NCBI GenBank assembly: GCA_937876435.1
Contig: CALEIL010000230.1
Coordinates: 1 to 19,388, forward strand
DNA: 19,388 bases
Direction of reading: 5' to 3'
Source: an uncultured Bacteroidota bacterium
GTDB taxonomy: Bacteria > Bacteroidota > Bacteroidia > Chitinophagales > Saprospiraceae
Shown: piece after piece, positions 5,896-15,694 of the stretch
Layout of the letters: the number at the start of each line of letters is the position of its first letter
Numbering within the stretch: position 1 is the first letter of the stretch
The notes under the pieces: generated by a model
Seen by the model: the letters and a program-made list of their open reading frames with translations, nothing else
The model's database searches: none
What the model was told of the DNA's origin: nothing
Program-made: the position numbers and the translations under genes

Positions 5896-6858
5896 ATGGT
5901 TAAAAAAATATTGGTGACGGATGGAGTTCATAAGGTGCTCCCGGAGGGACTGGAAAAGGCGGGATTTGAAGTAGATTACTTTCCCAAAATATCGCTCGAA
6001 AAGGTCGTTTCCATGGTAGGTCCGTACCACGGCCTGATCATCAACAGCAAAATCCGGGTAGATACGCGGCTGCTTGATCAAGCTCCCAATCTGGAGTTTA
6101 TAGCCAGACTGGGTAGTGGAATGGAAATCATCGATCAGGAGGAAACTTCCAGACGAGGTATCGCAGTATTCAACTCACCCAATGGGAACTGCAACGCCGT
6201 CGCAGAACACGCCATGGGAATGATTCTAGCCTGGAACAACCACCTCATCAGAGCCAATGACGAGGTCAGGAGATATAAATGGAACCGGGAGAAGAACCGG
6301 GGTATCGAACTCGAAGGTAAGACCGTCGGGATCATTGGTTTTGGTCATACGGGGAGCGCTCTGGCACGCAAACTCCAGGGATTTTCAGTTTCTGTCAAAG
6401 CGTATGATAAGTATTTACCCGCCGGTTATGCCAACGAATATCCGTGGGTCGAAGAATGCCCAGACCGGGAATCAGCCATCCGGACCAGCGATGTGGTCAG
6501 TCTTCATCTGCCGCTGAATTTTGAAACCCTCAAAATGGCCAACCGGTCGTTTTTCAACCAGTGCAAACCCGGGGTTTTGTTCGTCAATACCTGTCGCGGA
6601 CCGATCGTAGACACCCTGTCTCTGATTGAGTCCCTGGAGCGTAAACAGGTGAGGGGAGCCTGTCTGGATGTATTTGAGAATGAAAAGCCCGAAACTTATT
6701 CTACCGTGGAAAAGGAAATGTACGATCGGTTGTTTGCATTTTCACAGGTCCTGGTCAGTCCGCACGTGGCTGGATGGACAAAAGAGAGCAAATACAAGTT
6801 GGCCAAAATATTGCTCGACAAGATTTTAACACATTTCAACAGCCCAATGTCCCGGTAA
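5896..6858 (+). CDS. D-isomer-specific 2-hydroxyacid dehydrogenase, phosphoglycerate-dehydrogenase-like
   Basis: This 320-residue NAD-dependent oxidoreductase belongs to the D-2-hydroxyacid dehydrogenase family, which includes phosphoglycerate dehydrogenase (SerA). The nucleotide-binding loop is GFGHTG at 148-153, with Asp171 at the end of the second strand favouring NAD. The catalytic triad is Arg234 (NTCRGP), Glu263 (FENEKP) and His290 (SPHVAGW). The Arg-Glu spacing of 29 equals that in E. coli SerA. 'NAVAEHAMGMIL' is the usual helix before the cofactor domain. It lacks the C-terminal ACT domain of E. coli SerA, so it is the short form. Substrate is uncertain: 3-phosphoglycerate is possible, but no serine-pathway gene is nearby. 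It appears monocistronic, ending 83 bases before the next gene. Confidence 0.9.
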   Translation: MVKKILVTDGVHKVLPEGLEKAGFEVDYFPKISLEKVVSMVGPYHGLIINSKIRVDTRLLDQAPNLEFIARLGSGMEIIDQEETSRRGIAVFNSPNGNCNAVAEHAMGMILAWNNHLIRANDEVRRYKWNREKNRGIELEGKTVGIIGFGHTGSALARKLQGFSVSVKAYDKYLPAGYANEYPWVEECPDRESAIRTSDVVSLHLPLNFETLKMANRSFFNQCKPGVLFVNTCRGPIVDTLSLIESLERKQVRGACLDVFENEKPETYSTVEKEMYDRLFAFSQVLVSPHVAGWTKESKYKLAKILLDKILTHFNSPMSR

Positions 6859-6869
6859 ATTCGTTTACA

Positions 6870-6900
6870 TTTGTGGGTTGGATAAGAATTGATATATTTA
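6870..6900 (+). promoter_or_regulatory. Bacteroidota-type promoter for the three-gene surface operon
   Basis: TTTG (6870-6873), a 19-base spacer and TATATTTA (6893-6900) fit the Bacteroidota vegetative consensus TTTG-N19-TAnnTTTG, with one mismatch in the last base. It lies 41 bases before the ATG of the TonB-dependent receptor gene and begins 12 bases after the upstream stop codon. Confidence 0.6.
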
Positions 6901-6941
6901 ACCCTGCTTTAGAATTGATGACCAAATATCCCTGAATATAG

Positions 6942-9900
6942 ATGCGAATTTTACTTTTCTTCATGTTGGTTTTTGTTCCTTCTTTGGTATTGTCCCAGAC
7001 ATCCATTGAGGGTAAAATCAGCGATCAGGAAAGTGGAGAACCGATCATCTATGGGACCGTGGCTCTCTTCAAAAACGGCGTTTTGATTACAGGGACTGAA
7101 ACCGATGACAACGGGAACTACGCCATTTCCAATGTCGATCCGGGAACCTACGATGTCAACGCCAGCTACGTGGGATACCAGGCCAAAACGATCGAAGGAG
7201 TGATTCTTCTGGCCGGGAAAAACACCCGGGTAGACATAGAGATTTCCAGTGGTACCGTACTGGACCAGGTAGTTATCGTGGAATATAAGGTCCCTCTTGT
7301 AGAACAGGACAACACGACCACGGGAGGAATAGTCACGGGTGAGCAGATTCGCAATCTCCCTATGAAAAATATCAATTCCCTCGCCGCCACCGCTTCGGGT
7401 GTATCCTCATTCGGTGGGGAATCCGTAGCCATCAGAGGTTCCAGGACCAATGCGACCGATTACTACGTTGATGGGATCCGGGTCAGTGCCAATATGGTGC
7501 CCCAGACTGAGATCGAACAACTCCAGGTGATCACAGGAGGGGTGGAAGCACGGTATGGTGATGTAACAGGTGGTATCATCTCGATCACCACCAAAGGCCC
7601 TTCCGAAAGGTTTGAACTCGGAGCTGAAGCGGAAACCTCGCAGTATTTAGATGCTTTCGGATACAATGAGGTCAACATTAACACCAGTGGACCAATCTGG
7701 AAAAATAAGAAGACCGGTCGATCCATACTGGGATTCCGGCTTGCCGGGCGGTATCTCAATCAACTCGACGATAGTCCCGGTATACTGCCCAACGTAGAAA
7801 TTAAACCTTCCGTGTTACAGGAAATCGAAGCAGATCCTTTAAGGCAGATCCAGGGAACGCTCTTTTCCAGGGCTGAATTTCTGCACGATCAGGACGTCAA
7901 TTTTGTGAGCACCAATTCCAACAACAATAGACATTCTTACAATTTAACCGGAAAACTCGACGCCAGACTAACCGAAAACATCGATATGACGTTTTCAGGA
8001 AATTATAACGATCTATACAACAGGTTTTCTGCAGGGAGATCCTTTGCCGTACTCAATTCCGGCAACAACCCCGTCGCTGCGGGAACTGACTACAGATACA
8101 ATGTCCGGTATCGCCATAGATTTCTGCAGGGGAACAAAGGAAACGGATTGTTCCGGAATGCGACGTTTGTTGTCAATGGATCGCAGGAATACAGCACCGA
8201 CCTGGAACATGATTACAGACATGAGGATCGTTTTTTTGATTATGGTCACGTGGGCACGTTCGATTTTAGCTGGGTTCCCGTAGAAGGGGAGTCGGAATAT
8301 TCCCAGTCATTCTCGGGAGTGGCGCACGCGGGTTACCTGCAGGTCCTGGAAGGTCCGTTTACCCCTTCCCAACACAATCCCGTACTGGCAAATTACAACA
8401 ATCACATCAATCAAAACGCATTTGAACAGTACGTGGCTTACAATGGATTTTTGTCGTCCAATTACGAAGCCCCCTGGGGATTTTATAACAACGTCGGTAC
8501 AGCATACAACAGATATTCCAAGGCCGAACAAAACAAACAAAATCTCAATGCCAGCCTGCAGTTTGATTTGTTTCCCGGTGGCTCGGACAAAGGCCGGCAT
8601 GCGATAGAGATCGGAGTCAATTATGAAAAGCGGGAATCCCGTTCCTGGGACATCGCGCCGTACAGTTTGTGGCTCCTGGCTCGTCAGCAAGCCAATCGCC
8701 ATATCATCGGCGTGGATACAACCCAGATTATCGGGACTTTTCAGGGCCGGATCCTACCTATCATTTTCGAAGAATTTGCCCGGTTGACCGTGGATTTACC
8801 GGGAGCCAAATTTTATAAGTCCGTCCGGGAACTGACCGGGACACCGATTGGGGATTATGTCAACGTAGATGGTCTGAATCCCGGTGACCTGGATTTGTCA
8901 CTTTTCTCACCGCTGGAACTCAACGACAACGGACTGATCGCTTACAATGGATACGATTATCTGGGAAATAAAACTTCTGACGTACAGTTCAACGATTTCT
9001 TTACCGGCCGGGATGCCAATGGCAACAGGACCTTTCTCAATCCTGCCTTCGAACCCGTATATGGAGCAGCCTATATTCAGGACAAGTTCTCGTACAAAGA
9101 TATCATTTTCAGAATCGGTTTGAGAGTGGATTACTACGATGCCAACACGAGCGTTTTGAAAGATCCGTATTCACTCTATCCCATCATGACCGCGAGCGAT
9201 TTTACCGAACGGTTTGGAGTGGAGCGGCCTTCGACGATCGGCGATGATTTCAAAGTGTACGTAGACCGGCCCAATTCTACAGAAGTAAAGGCGTATCGGA
9301 ATGGCGACCAATGGTATTTTGCCAACGGAACCCCCGCCAATGATGGCAACGTGATTTTTGGGGGTGAAATCGTGTATCCTCAGTACTATCCGGAAAACGT
9401 GAACGACATCAAATCCGACAGCTACGATCCCAATACTTCCTTCGAAGATTATAAACCAACCCTGAGCTGGATGCCCCGGTTTGCGGTTTCGTTCCCTATT
9501 TCAGATAAATCCAATTTTTTCGCCAACTATGACGTGCTGGTCCAACGCCCTCCCAGCAACGGGTATACTTCCCCATTGAGCTGGTACTATTTTGAAGATC
9601 GGAATTACGACGCCAATAGTCCGATCAATAATGCCAACCTGCGTCCTGAAAAAACGATCAATTATGAGGTGGGATTCCAGCAGTTGATCAGCCCGCTCTC
9701 TGCGGTAAAAATCAATGCATTCTACAAAGAACTGAGGGATATGATCCAGCAAAGGACGTATCTCTATCTGCCCTCGCCCATCAGCACTTACACTACTTAC
9801 GGCAACCTCGATTTCGCTACTATTAAAGGACTTTCCCTCGAATACCATCTTCGCCAGAGCCAAAATCTGGCTCTCCAGGCCAATTATACGTTGCAGATAG

Positions 9901-10544
9901 CCAATGGGACCGGATCCAACGCCAACTCTCAGGGAGGACTCACTACACGAGGGAATATCCGGACGCTTTCTCCCATTGACCGGGACGAACGGCACGCCCT
10001 CAAACTCACGCTTGATTACCGCTACGGCAGTGGAAGGTCGTATAACGGTCCACGGTTATTTGACCTGGATATCCTGGCCAATACAGGTCTCAATCTTCAG
10101 GGATTTATCGTGTCAGGCCGGCCTTATACCCAAAGAATCAGAGCGACCCCATTTGGCGGAACAGGATTTGCAGGGTCATTCAACGGGGCCCGGAAGCCCT
10201 GGACGTATACGCTGGATCTGAGGCTGGATAAAACTATTGCAATCCCTACATCTATCAGGGAGAATCCCTTGTATCTCAATCTGTCATTGCGTGTACTCAA
10301 CCTGTTGAACACCGCCAATCCCCGAACGGTGTATCCCGTGACCGGATCCGCCTATGACAGTGGATATTTGCAATCCCAGGACGGAGAAGCCAGCCTCGGC
10401 AACATCGGAAACGCAGGGGAACAGGTCAATGAGGCAGGCAGGAATGTGGAAGGATATTCGGATTCGTATTACTGGATGGCCCGCAATCCCAATCTTTTTT
10501 ATGCGCCACGCCGGATATTTTTGAGTTGCAGGATAAACTTGTAA
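6942..10544 (+). CDS. TonB-dependent outer-membrane receptor with carboxypeptidase-regulatory-like domain
   Basis: The 1200-residue product is a TonB-dependent transporter. Residues 1-19 are a signal peptide ending VLSQ. Residues about 20-105 form a carboxypeptidase-regulatory-like beta domain (GKISDQESGEPI, DDNGNYAISNVDPGTY). The plug is about 120-218, with 'AIRGSRTNATDYYVDGIRV' at 163-181 and 'GGVEARYGDVTGGIISITTK' at 199-218. The rest is a long beta-barrel rich in Asn/Tyr/Gly loops, ending RIFLSCRINL. It is not a typical SusC: no SusD follows and the SusC signature is absent. Its partners are the exported protein starting 2 bases after its stop and a PorV-like barrel, so it is probably part of a surface complex. 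The ligand is unknown. Confidence 0.93.
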   Translation: MRILLFFMLVFVPSLVLSQTSIEGKISDQESGEPIIYGTVALFKNGVLITGTETDDNGNYAISNVDPGTYDVNASYVGYQAKTIEGVILLAGKNTRVDIEISSGTVLDQVVIVEYKVPLVEQDNTTTGGIVTGEQIRNLPMKNINSLAATASGVSSFGGESVAIRGSRTNATDYYVDGIRVSANMVPQTEIEQLQVITGGVEARYGDVTGGIISITTKGPSERFELGAEAETSQYLDAFGYNEVNINTSGPIWKNKKTGRSILGFRLAGRYLNQLDDSPGILPNVEIKPSVLQEIEADPLRQIQGTLFSRAEFLHDQDVNFVSTNSNNNRHSYNLTGKLDARLTENIDMTFSGNYNDLYNRFSAGRSFAVLNSGNNPVAAGTDYRYNVRYRHRFLQGNKGNGLFRNATFVVNGSQEYSTDLEHDYRHEDRFFDYGHVGTFDFSWVPVEGESEYSQSFSGVAHAGYLQVLEGPFTPSQHNPVLANYNNHINQNAFEQYVAYNGFLSSNYEAPWGFYNNVGTAYNRYSKAEQNKQNLNASLQFDLFPGGSDKGRHAIEIGVNYEKRESRSWDIAPYSLWLLARQQANRHIIGVDTTQIIGTFQGRILPIIFEEFARLTVDLPGAKFYKSVRELTGTPIGDYVNVDGLNPGDLDLSLFSPLELNDNGLIAYNGYDYLGNKTSDVQFNDFFTGRDANGNRTFLNPAFEPVYGAAYIQDKFSYKDIIFRIGLRVDYYDANTSVLKDPYSLYPIMTASDFTERFGVERPSTIGDDFKVYVDRPNSTEVKAYRNGDQWYFANGTPANDGNVIFGGEIVYPQYYPENVNDIKSDSYDPNTSFEDYKPTLSWMPRFAVSFPISDKSNFFANYDVLVQRPPSNGYTSPLSWYYFEDRNYDANSPINNANLRPEKTINYEVGFQQLISPLSAVKINAFYKELRDMIQQRTYLYLPSPISTYTTYGNLDFATIKGLSLEYHLRQSQNLALQANYTLQIANGTGSNANSQGGLTTRGNIRTLSPIDRDERHALKLTLDYRYGSGRSYNGPRLFDLDILANTGLNLQGFIVSGRPYTQRIRATPFGGTGFAGSFNGARKPWTYTLDLRLDKTIAIPTSIRENPLYLNLSLRVLNLLNTANPRTVYPVTGSAYDSGYLQSQDGEASLGNIGNAGEQVNEAGRNVEGYSDSYYWMARNPNLFYAPRRIFLSCRINL

Positions 10545-10546
10545 AA

Positions 10547-13500
10547 ATGAAACAACGTGTACTCACCATAGCAACCTTTATTTTTTTCTTCCTTTGGATG
10601 TCTCCGGAAGGAATGGCCATCCATCCGGATTGGCTCAAGGAAAAACCGACCAAATCCAAAAAGAAGAGGAATATCGAATTCAGTTACCGGGCGGATTGTG
10701 CCCCGGCTCGTTCAGAGATCGATATGAGCATCAACAACGTCCGGGCCCGGCTGCTGGGTGGGGGTGATGTGTGGTGGGATCTGACCGATGGAAAATACAT
10801 TGTACCCAAGGTAGAGCCCGGATCCGGTCTACCCGAAGTATCGGCCATTTTTGCCGGCGCGGTATGGCTGGGCGGATATGATCCGGTCGGCAATTTAAAA
10901 CTGGCAGCTCAGCAGTACCGGAATTCCAATGCCAATGATTTTTGGCCAGGGCCACTGGAACCTACTACCGGGACGGTAGACCGGGAAACCTGTGCGGACT
11001 GGGACCGTCATTTCCGGGTGCTCGGAGAAAATATCCGGCTGTTTATCCGTGATTTTGAAATAGCCTTTGATAATGGAGAAACGCTGGAATCCAAAGACAT
11101 CCCGGAAGATGTCCTGGGCTGGCCGGCAAGAGGTAATCCACATTTCGAACGCATCCACGGGTTTGAACTCCCCAATACCACCCAGGGGCTGGCCGCTTTT
11201 TTTGATCGCAACAACGATTTTGCATACGACCCCCTCGATGGCGATTATCCCATCATCGAGATTCGGGGCTGTCCCCTTCCGCAATATCCGGATGAAATGA
11301 TCTTCTGGATATATAATGACGCTGGTTCGATCCACACTCAGACCCAGGGGAATCCTATTCAGATGGAAGTACAGGTGCAGGCTTTTGCTTACGCCACGAA
11401 CGATGAGATCAACAATATGACCTTTCAACGGTACAAACTGATCAACCGGGCGACCCAAAGCATCGACAGTACTTTTTTTGCTATGTGGGTGGATCCGGAC
11501 CTGGGTTGTCCACAGGATGATTACATCGGGTGCGATACGTTGAGAAGTCTGGCTTATGTCTACAATGAAGATAGAATCGACGGGATAACCGGTTGTGAAT
11601 GCAACGATATCAATACCTATTGCGATCACGTTCCCATGCTTGGGGTGGATTATTTCAGAGGTCCGCTCGATGAGAATTTTGAGGAGATCGGGATGTCCTC
11701 TTTCACGTACTACAACAATGGCGGTGTGGGCGAATGGCCCGATGCCCAGACCGATCCAGAGGTAGCCATCGAATATTACCGGTATATGAGCGGTTCCTGG
11801 AAAGATGGTTCGCCCTTTACTTTTGGCGGAAGCGGATACAACATCGGAGGAGATCCCATCGATTATGCATTTACCGAACCCCCCAATGACCCGTCTGGGT
11901 GGTCGATGTGTTCCGCGAATCTCAATTTCGGTGATCGCAGGACGATTCAGGCTTCGGGTCCTTTCAGATTGGATCCCGGAGCGGTCAATGAATTGATCGT
12001 CGGAGTCGTTTGGGTACCGGATATTACGGATTATCCCTGCCCGAGTATAGCCCCGTTGTTGTATGCCGATGAGACGGCTCAGGCCTTATTCGACAATTGC
12101 TTCGACATCACGGATGGCCCCGATGCCCCCGATGTCGACATCGTGGAGCTGGATCAGGAATTGATTCTCATTTTGACCAACGATGCCAATTCCAATAATT
12201 ATAAGGAACAATATCAGGAAATCGACCTGAGGGCTCCCACGGATTTGAGCGATGAGGAAAAATCGTATCGTTTCGAGGGATATAAAATTTACCAGTTGGC
12301 CGCCGAGGATGTTTCCCCGGCTGAACTGGAAAATCCATCCAAGGCCCGTCTCATTTTCCAGTCAGACATCAAGAATGACGTCGATCAGATAGTCAACTGG
12401 ACTCCGATCCAGCACCCTACGGTCAGCGGAGAACTAATATACGAACCGGTGATTGAGGTGATCGGCAATAACGAAGGGATCAGACGTACCTTTCAGGTAA
12501 CAGAGGATCAGTTTGCAAGCGGAGACCGGAGTCTGATCAACCACAAAAAGTACTATTTCATGGCGGTGGCCTATGCGTTCAATAATTATGAAGATTTTGA
12601 ATATAAAACCGTGGTAGGGCAGCGAAAACCCTATCTCGAAGGCAGACGGAACGTCAAGGTATACACCGGGCTTCCCCGGCCACTCACCTATGCGGGAACC
12701 AATACGAGTTATGGGGAAGGAGCACAGATCACGCGTCTGGATGGTCAGGGCACGGGAAGAAATTACCTGGCGATGTCTGAGGAAACCCGTCAGGCCATAT
12801 TGGATAATTCCTTCAACGGTGAAATCGTGTACGAACCGGGGCAGGCGCCAATTCAGGTAGTGGTCTATAATCCCCTGGAGGTTGTGAACGGATCATTTTT
12901 ACTCCGGTTTGTCGATTCTGATTTGTCGGATAATCGCCTGGACCCCGATGCCAAATGGGAACTGGTAAATCTGGAAAAACCCGAAGAGGTCACCTTGTCC
13001 GATCAATCGATCGCTGCTCTCAACGAGCAGATAATTGGAAAATACGGATTTTCTATTTTGATCGGAAACGCTGAGGAACCCGGTACCATAGGGCTGGATA
13101 AGAGAGGGGTACTGGGCTGGAATATGCAATACGACAACGGAAACAACCCCTGGCTGGGATTTGTACCCAACCGAACCGCCCCCTTTCTGACTTTTGTCCG
13201 GAACGAAACCAACGAAAGTGATTTTGAACTGGATCCGACCAAAGTATTCAGTACTTCTTTTGGCGGAATAGTGCCATTTTACCTGGCCAATTACCGCTTC
13301 GATGAAGAGGACCCATATATCTCACCTGCATGGCGCAACAACAGCGGATCGATGAATATTGCCCGGCGACAAATGTCTCTGGGGGATCTCAACAATGTCG
13401 ACATCGTTTTTACGCCGGATAAATCGCTATGGTCCCGTTGTGTGATCGTAGAAACAGCAAACCCTGAATATTACGAACCCTTGTTCGGAGGAGTGTACAA

Positions 13501-14497
13501 TACGTTGGGTAATTCCAATAATTTTGATCTGAGGAATTCCCCATCCGTGGGTAAGGACGATAACGACGGGGATGGTTTGCCTGATCCGGACGGGGATGGA
13601 ATCGGCATGGGGTGGTTCCCGGGCTATGCCATCGATGTGGAAACAGGTCAGAGACTCAATATCTTTTTCGGAGAAAATTCTGTTTATAGCGAGGCAAATC
13701 CTGAAGTGGTGGAAACCATAGGTGGATTGGGCGGCGATATGATGTGGAACCCGGATGATGAAATCCTCAGTTTCAGTGGCCCGGGTGATCACGCTGCGTT
13801 GAAAGTGGGTGGGCAACATTTTGTGTACGTGACCAGTACACCCTACGACAGTTGCAGGACTTACCGGCAGCGATTTGTACCCGGCGGCAGTTTTACGACC
13901 AAATTCAGCTCGATTACAACGATTACGTGGACCGGAATACCCTATACCAACGGAACCTTGCTGTCCTATGCGGAAGGACTCATTCCGGATCCCGTGAGCA
14001 TCCAGTTGCGTGTGACCAATTCCTACGGTGTCGCGAATGGAACCGAAGGCAACCAGGGGCACCCTGCATATCAATTTACCCTGGACAATGCTGCGGCTAC
14101 GGATCTGGTGAGCGAGGGAGTTGATTCCACGCTACTTGACATCAAAATGGTTCCCAATCCCTATTTGGCGTACTCGGGGTACGAAACTTCTCAGTTTACC
14201 AATACGGTCAAGATCACCAATCTTCCTCCCCGGTGCATCGTGACCATATACAGCCTGGATGGCAAATTTATCAGACAATATAAGCGGGATGAAACCCCTC
14301 TGAGCAACAGCGGACGTTCCAATCCGGGAACCAATTATAAGCAAATCTCTCCGGCGTTGGAGTGGGATCTGAACAACAGCAAAGGAATCCCCATCGCGAG
14401 CGGATTGTATATAGTCCATGTGAATGCGTACGAATTGGGGGAAAGAACCCTAAAATGGTTTGGTGTAAACCGAAAATTTGACCCCAGTGGATTGTAA
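10547..14497 (+). CDS. Giant exported surface protein with type IX-like C-terminal region
   Basis: I place the start at the ATG at 10547, 2 bases after the receptor stop. The frame also allows a TTG at 10526, but that overlaps the receptor gene. The 1316-residue product begins with a signal peptide (residues 1-24, ending GMA). Residues 60-340 carry motifs I associate with a recurrent Bacteroidota surface family: INNVRARLLGGGDVWWDL, FAGAVWLGGYDPVGNLKLAA, DFWPGPL, FDRNNDFAYDPLDGDYP and FFAMWVDPDLG followed by DDYIGCD. An Asp-rich calcium-type loop (DDNDGDGLPDPDGDG) is at 1004-1018. The last 120 residues form a FlgD/Ig-like domain (VPNPYLAYSG, VTIYSLDGKFIRQY, ASGLYIVHV), like type IX secretion sorting domains, though the terminal LKWFGVNRKFDPSGL is not the canonical end. 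Probably secreted or surface-anchored. Enzymatic activity is not evident. Confidence 0.85.
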   Translation: MKQRVLTIATFIFFFLWMSPEGMAIHPDWLKEKPTKSKKKRNIEFSYRADCAPARSEIDMSINNVRARLLGGGDVWWDLTDGKYIVPKVEPGSGLPEVSAIFAGAVWLGGYDPVGNLKLAAQQYRNSNANDFWPGPLEPTTGTVDRETCADWDRHFRVLGENIRLFIRDFEIAFDNGETLESKDIPEDVLGWPARGNPHFERIHGFELPNTTQGLAAFFDRNNDFAYDPLDGDYPIIEIRGCPLPQYPDEMIFWIYNDAGSIHTQTQGNPIQMEVQVQAFAYATNDEINNMTFQRYKLINRATQSIDSTFFAMWVDPDLGCPQDDYIGCDTLRSLAYVYNEDRIDGITGCECNDINTYCDHVPMLGVDYFRGPLDENFEEIGMSSFTYYNNGGVGEWPDAQTDPEVAIEYYRYMSGSWKDGSPFTFGGSGYNIGGDPIDYAFTEPPNDPSGWSMCSANLNFGDRRTIQASGPFRLDPGAVNELIVGVVWVPDITDYPCPSIAPLLYADETAQALFDNCFDITDGPDAPDVDIVELDQELILILTNDANSNNYKEQYQEIDLRAPTDLSDEEKSYRFEGYKIYQLAAEDVSPAELENPSKARLIFQSDIKNDVDQIVNWTPIQHPTVSGELIYEPVIEVIGNNEGIRRTFQVTEDQFASGDRSLINHKKYYFMAVAYAFNNYEDFEYKTVVGQRKPYLEGRRNVKVYTGLPRPLTYAGTNTSYGEGAQITRLDGQGTGRNYLAMSEETRQAILDNSFNGEIVYEPGQAPIQVVVYNPLEVVNGSFLLRFVDSDLSDNRLDPDAKWELVNLEKPEEVTLSDQSIAALNEQIIGKYGFSILIGNAEEPGTIGLDKRGVLGWNMQYDNGNNPWLGFVPNRTAPFLTFVRNETNESDFELDPTKVFSTSFGGIVPFYLANYRFDEEDPYISPAWRNNSGSMNIARRQMSLGDLNNVDIVFTPDKSLWSRCVIVETANPEYYEPLFGGVYNTLGNSNNFDLRNSPSVGKDDNDGDGLPDPDGDGIGMGWFPGYAIDVETGQRLNIFFGENSVYSEANPEVVETIGGLGGDMMWNPDDEILSFSGPGDHAALKVGGQHFVYVTSTPYDSCRTYRQRFVPGGSFTTKFSSITTITWTGIPYTNGTLLSYAEGLIPDPVSIQLRVTNSYGVANGTEGNQGHPAYQFTLDNAAATDLVSEGVDSTLLDIKMVPNPYLAYSGYETSQFTNTVKITNLPPRCIVTIYSLDGKFIRQYKRDETPLSNSGRSNPGTNYKQISPALEWDLNNSKGIPIASGLYIVHVNAYELGERTLKWFGVNRKFDPSGL

Positions 14498-15563
14498 CAC
14501 GAATATAAAAGGACTGTTGAAGAGTGGCCTGATTTTTCTGGTCGGATTTCTGCTGTGGGATAGTGGCCATGCCGGTAACCCCGACAGACAGGGCGAGGCT
14601 GGTGCGGGTGAATTACTGCTGGTTCCGTGGGCTAAAAGTGCCGGGATGAACAACATCGCTACTTCGATGATCCGGGGAATTGAATCCATGCGACTCAATG
14701 TGGCGGGGCTTTCGGGTGTACAAAGTACGGATGTGGCGCTGGCGCATACCCGTTATCTGATGGGAACGGATATCAATATCAATGCCCTCGGAGTGGCTCA
14801 GCGGATGGGAAAGAACAGCGTGCTGGCTTTGTCGCTGGTAGCCATGGATTTTGGAGACATCGATATCACGACCGTGGATCAGCCCGAAGGTATAGGAGCT
14901 ACCTATTCCCCCAATTTTTTTAATCTCGGGATCGGATATGCCTATACGTATGAAAATAAAATCTCGGTGGGTTTTGCTTTGAGATTGATCTCGGAGTCTA
15001 TCTCCGATCTGTCTGCTTTTGGGGTGGCATTGGATGCCGGGGTTCAATACGTGAACGGACCGCAGGATAATTTCAAATTTGGAGTATCCGTCCGCAACGT
15101 CGGGACTCCTATGAGATTTGGAGGGGAAGGACTTTCGACTCGAAGTGAAAATCCGGAGGGTTCTCCTTCCTACGAACTGACTTATGATCAGCGGGCGGCT
15201 AGTTTTGAGTTGCCCTCGCTGCTCAATATCGGATTGTCGTATGACTTTTACCTGCAAACCATCCATCGGCTTTCAGTGGTAGGCAATTTCACCTCCCATT
15301 CGTTCTCAAGGGACGAAGCAGGAGCAGGTCTGGAGTACAGCTACAATGATATATTATTTCTACGTGGATCTTACAAGGTAGAAGTGGGTAAAACAGCGGC
15401 TGGAAGTTCGGAGCAAAGCGTATACGATGGGCTTAGTCTGGGATTGGGACTGTACGTGCCTCTCAATAAGGAGAAGGAGCAAAAACTGGGCATCGATTAT
15501 GCATATAGGACGACGCATCCCTGGAACGGCACGCATAATCTAACTTTGACCTTGCGGTTATAA
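14478..15563 (+). CDS. PorV/PorQ-family outer-membrane barrel protein
   Basis: The 361-residue product has a hydrophobic signal segment (about 13-32, ending SGHA) and the PorV-family start GAGELLLVPWAKSAGMNNIATS, with LNVAGLS where PorV has NPAGL. Repeated amphipathic strands (ALGVAQRMGKNSVLALSLVAMDFG, FFNLGIGYAYTYENKISVGFALRLI) and the C-terminal 'LTLTLRL' indicate an outer-membrane beta-barrel. PorV (LptO) is the type IX secretion shuttle that moves cargo from the translocon to the attachment complex. This copy is more likely a paralogue for the preceding giant protein. The ATG overlaps that gene by 20 bases, implying translational coupling. A later TTG at 14517 is an alternative start. Confidence 0.85.
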   Translation: MTPVDCNTNIKGLLKSGLIFLVGFLLWDSGHAGNPDRQGEAGAGELLLVPWAKSAGMNNIATSMIRGIESMRLNVAGLSGVQSTDVALAHTRYLMGTDININALGVAQRMGKNSVLALSLVAMDFGDIDITTVDQPEGIGATYSPNFFNLGIGYAYTYENKISVGFALRLISESISDLSAFGVALDAGVQYVNGPQDNFKFGVSVRNVGTPMRFGGEGLSTRSENPEGSPSYELTYDQRAASFELPSLLNIGLSYDFYLQTIHRLSVVGNFTSHSFSRDEAGAGLEYSYNDILFLRGSYKVEVGKTAAGSSEQSVYDGLSLGLGLYVPLNKEKEQKLGIDYAYRTTHPWNGTHNLTLTLRL

Positions 15564-15581
15564 GAATTATCGCTATCTTTA
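15551..15581 (+). promoter_or_regulatory. Bacteroidota-type promoter for greA-HIT
   Basis: CTTG (15551-15554), a 19-base spacer and TATCTTTA (15574-15581) approximate the TTTG-N19-TAnnTTTG consensus. The -33 box overlaps the last codons of the PorV-like gene. It would give a leader of roughly 105 bases before greA. Confidence 0.45.
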
Positions 15582-15694
15582 CAGCTGGATATATTAACAT
15601 AGAGACAATTTAGTCAATGGACCTCTACATATTTTCTGACAATGCAGTCGGCAAATAAGTAAGAGGTTTAACTGCTTTATAAACAATTGAAAAA

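Noticed and set aside
10526..10546. TTG start 21 bases upstream for the giant protein
   Set aside because: It lies inside the receptor gene, whereas the ATG at 10547 is 2 bases past the receptor stop and leads straight into a proper signal peptide.
10895..11629. Long antisense frame within the giant protein gene (244 codons)
   Set aside because: It is the complement of a strongly coding region, without signal, motif or promoter.
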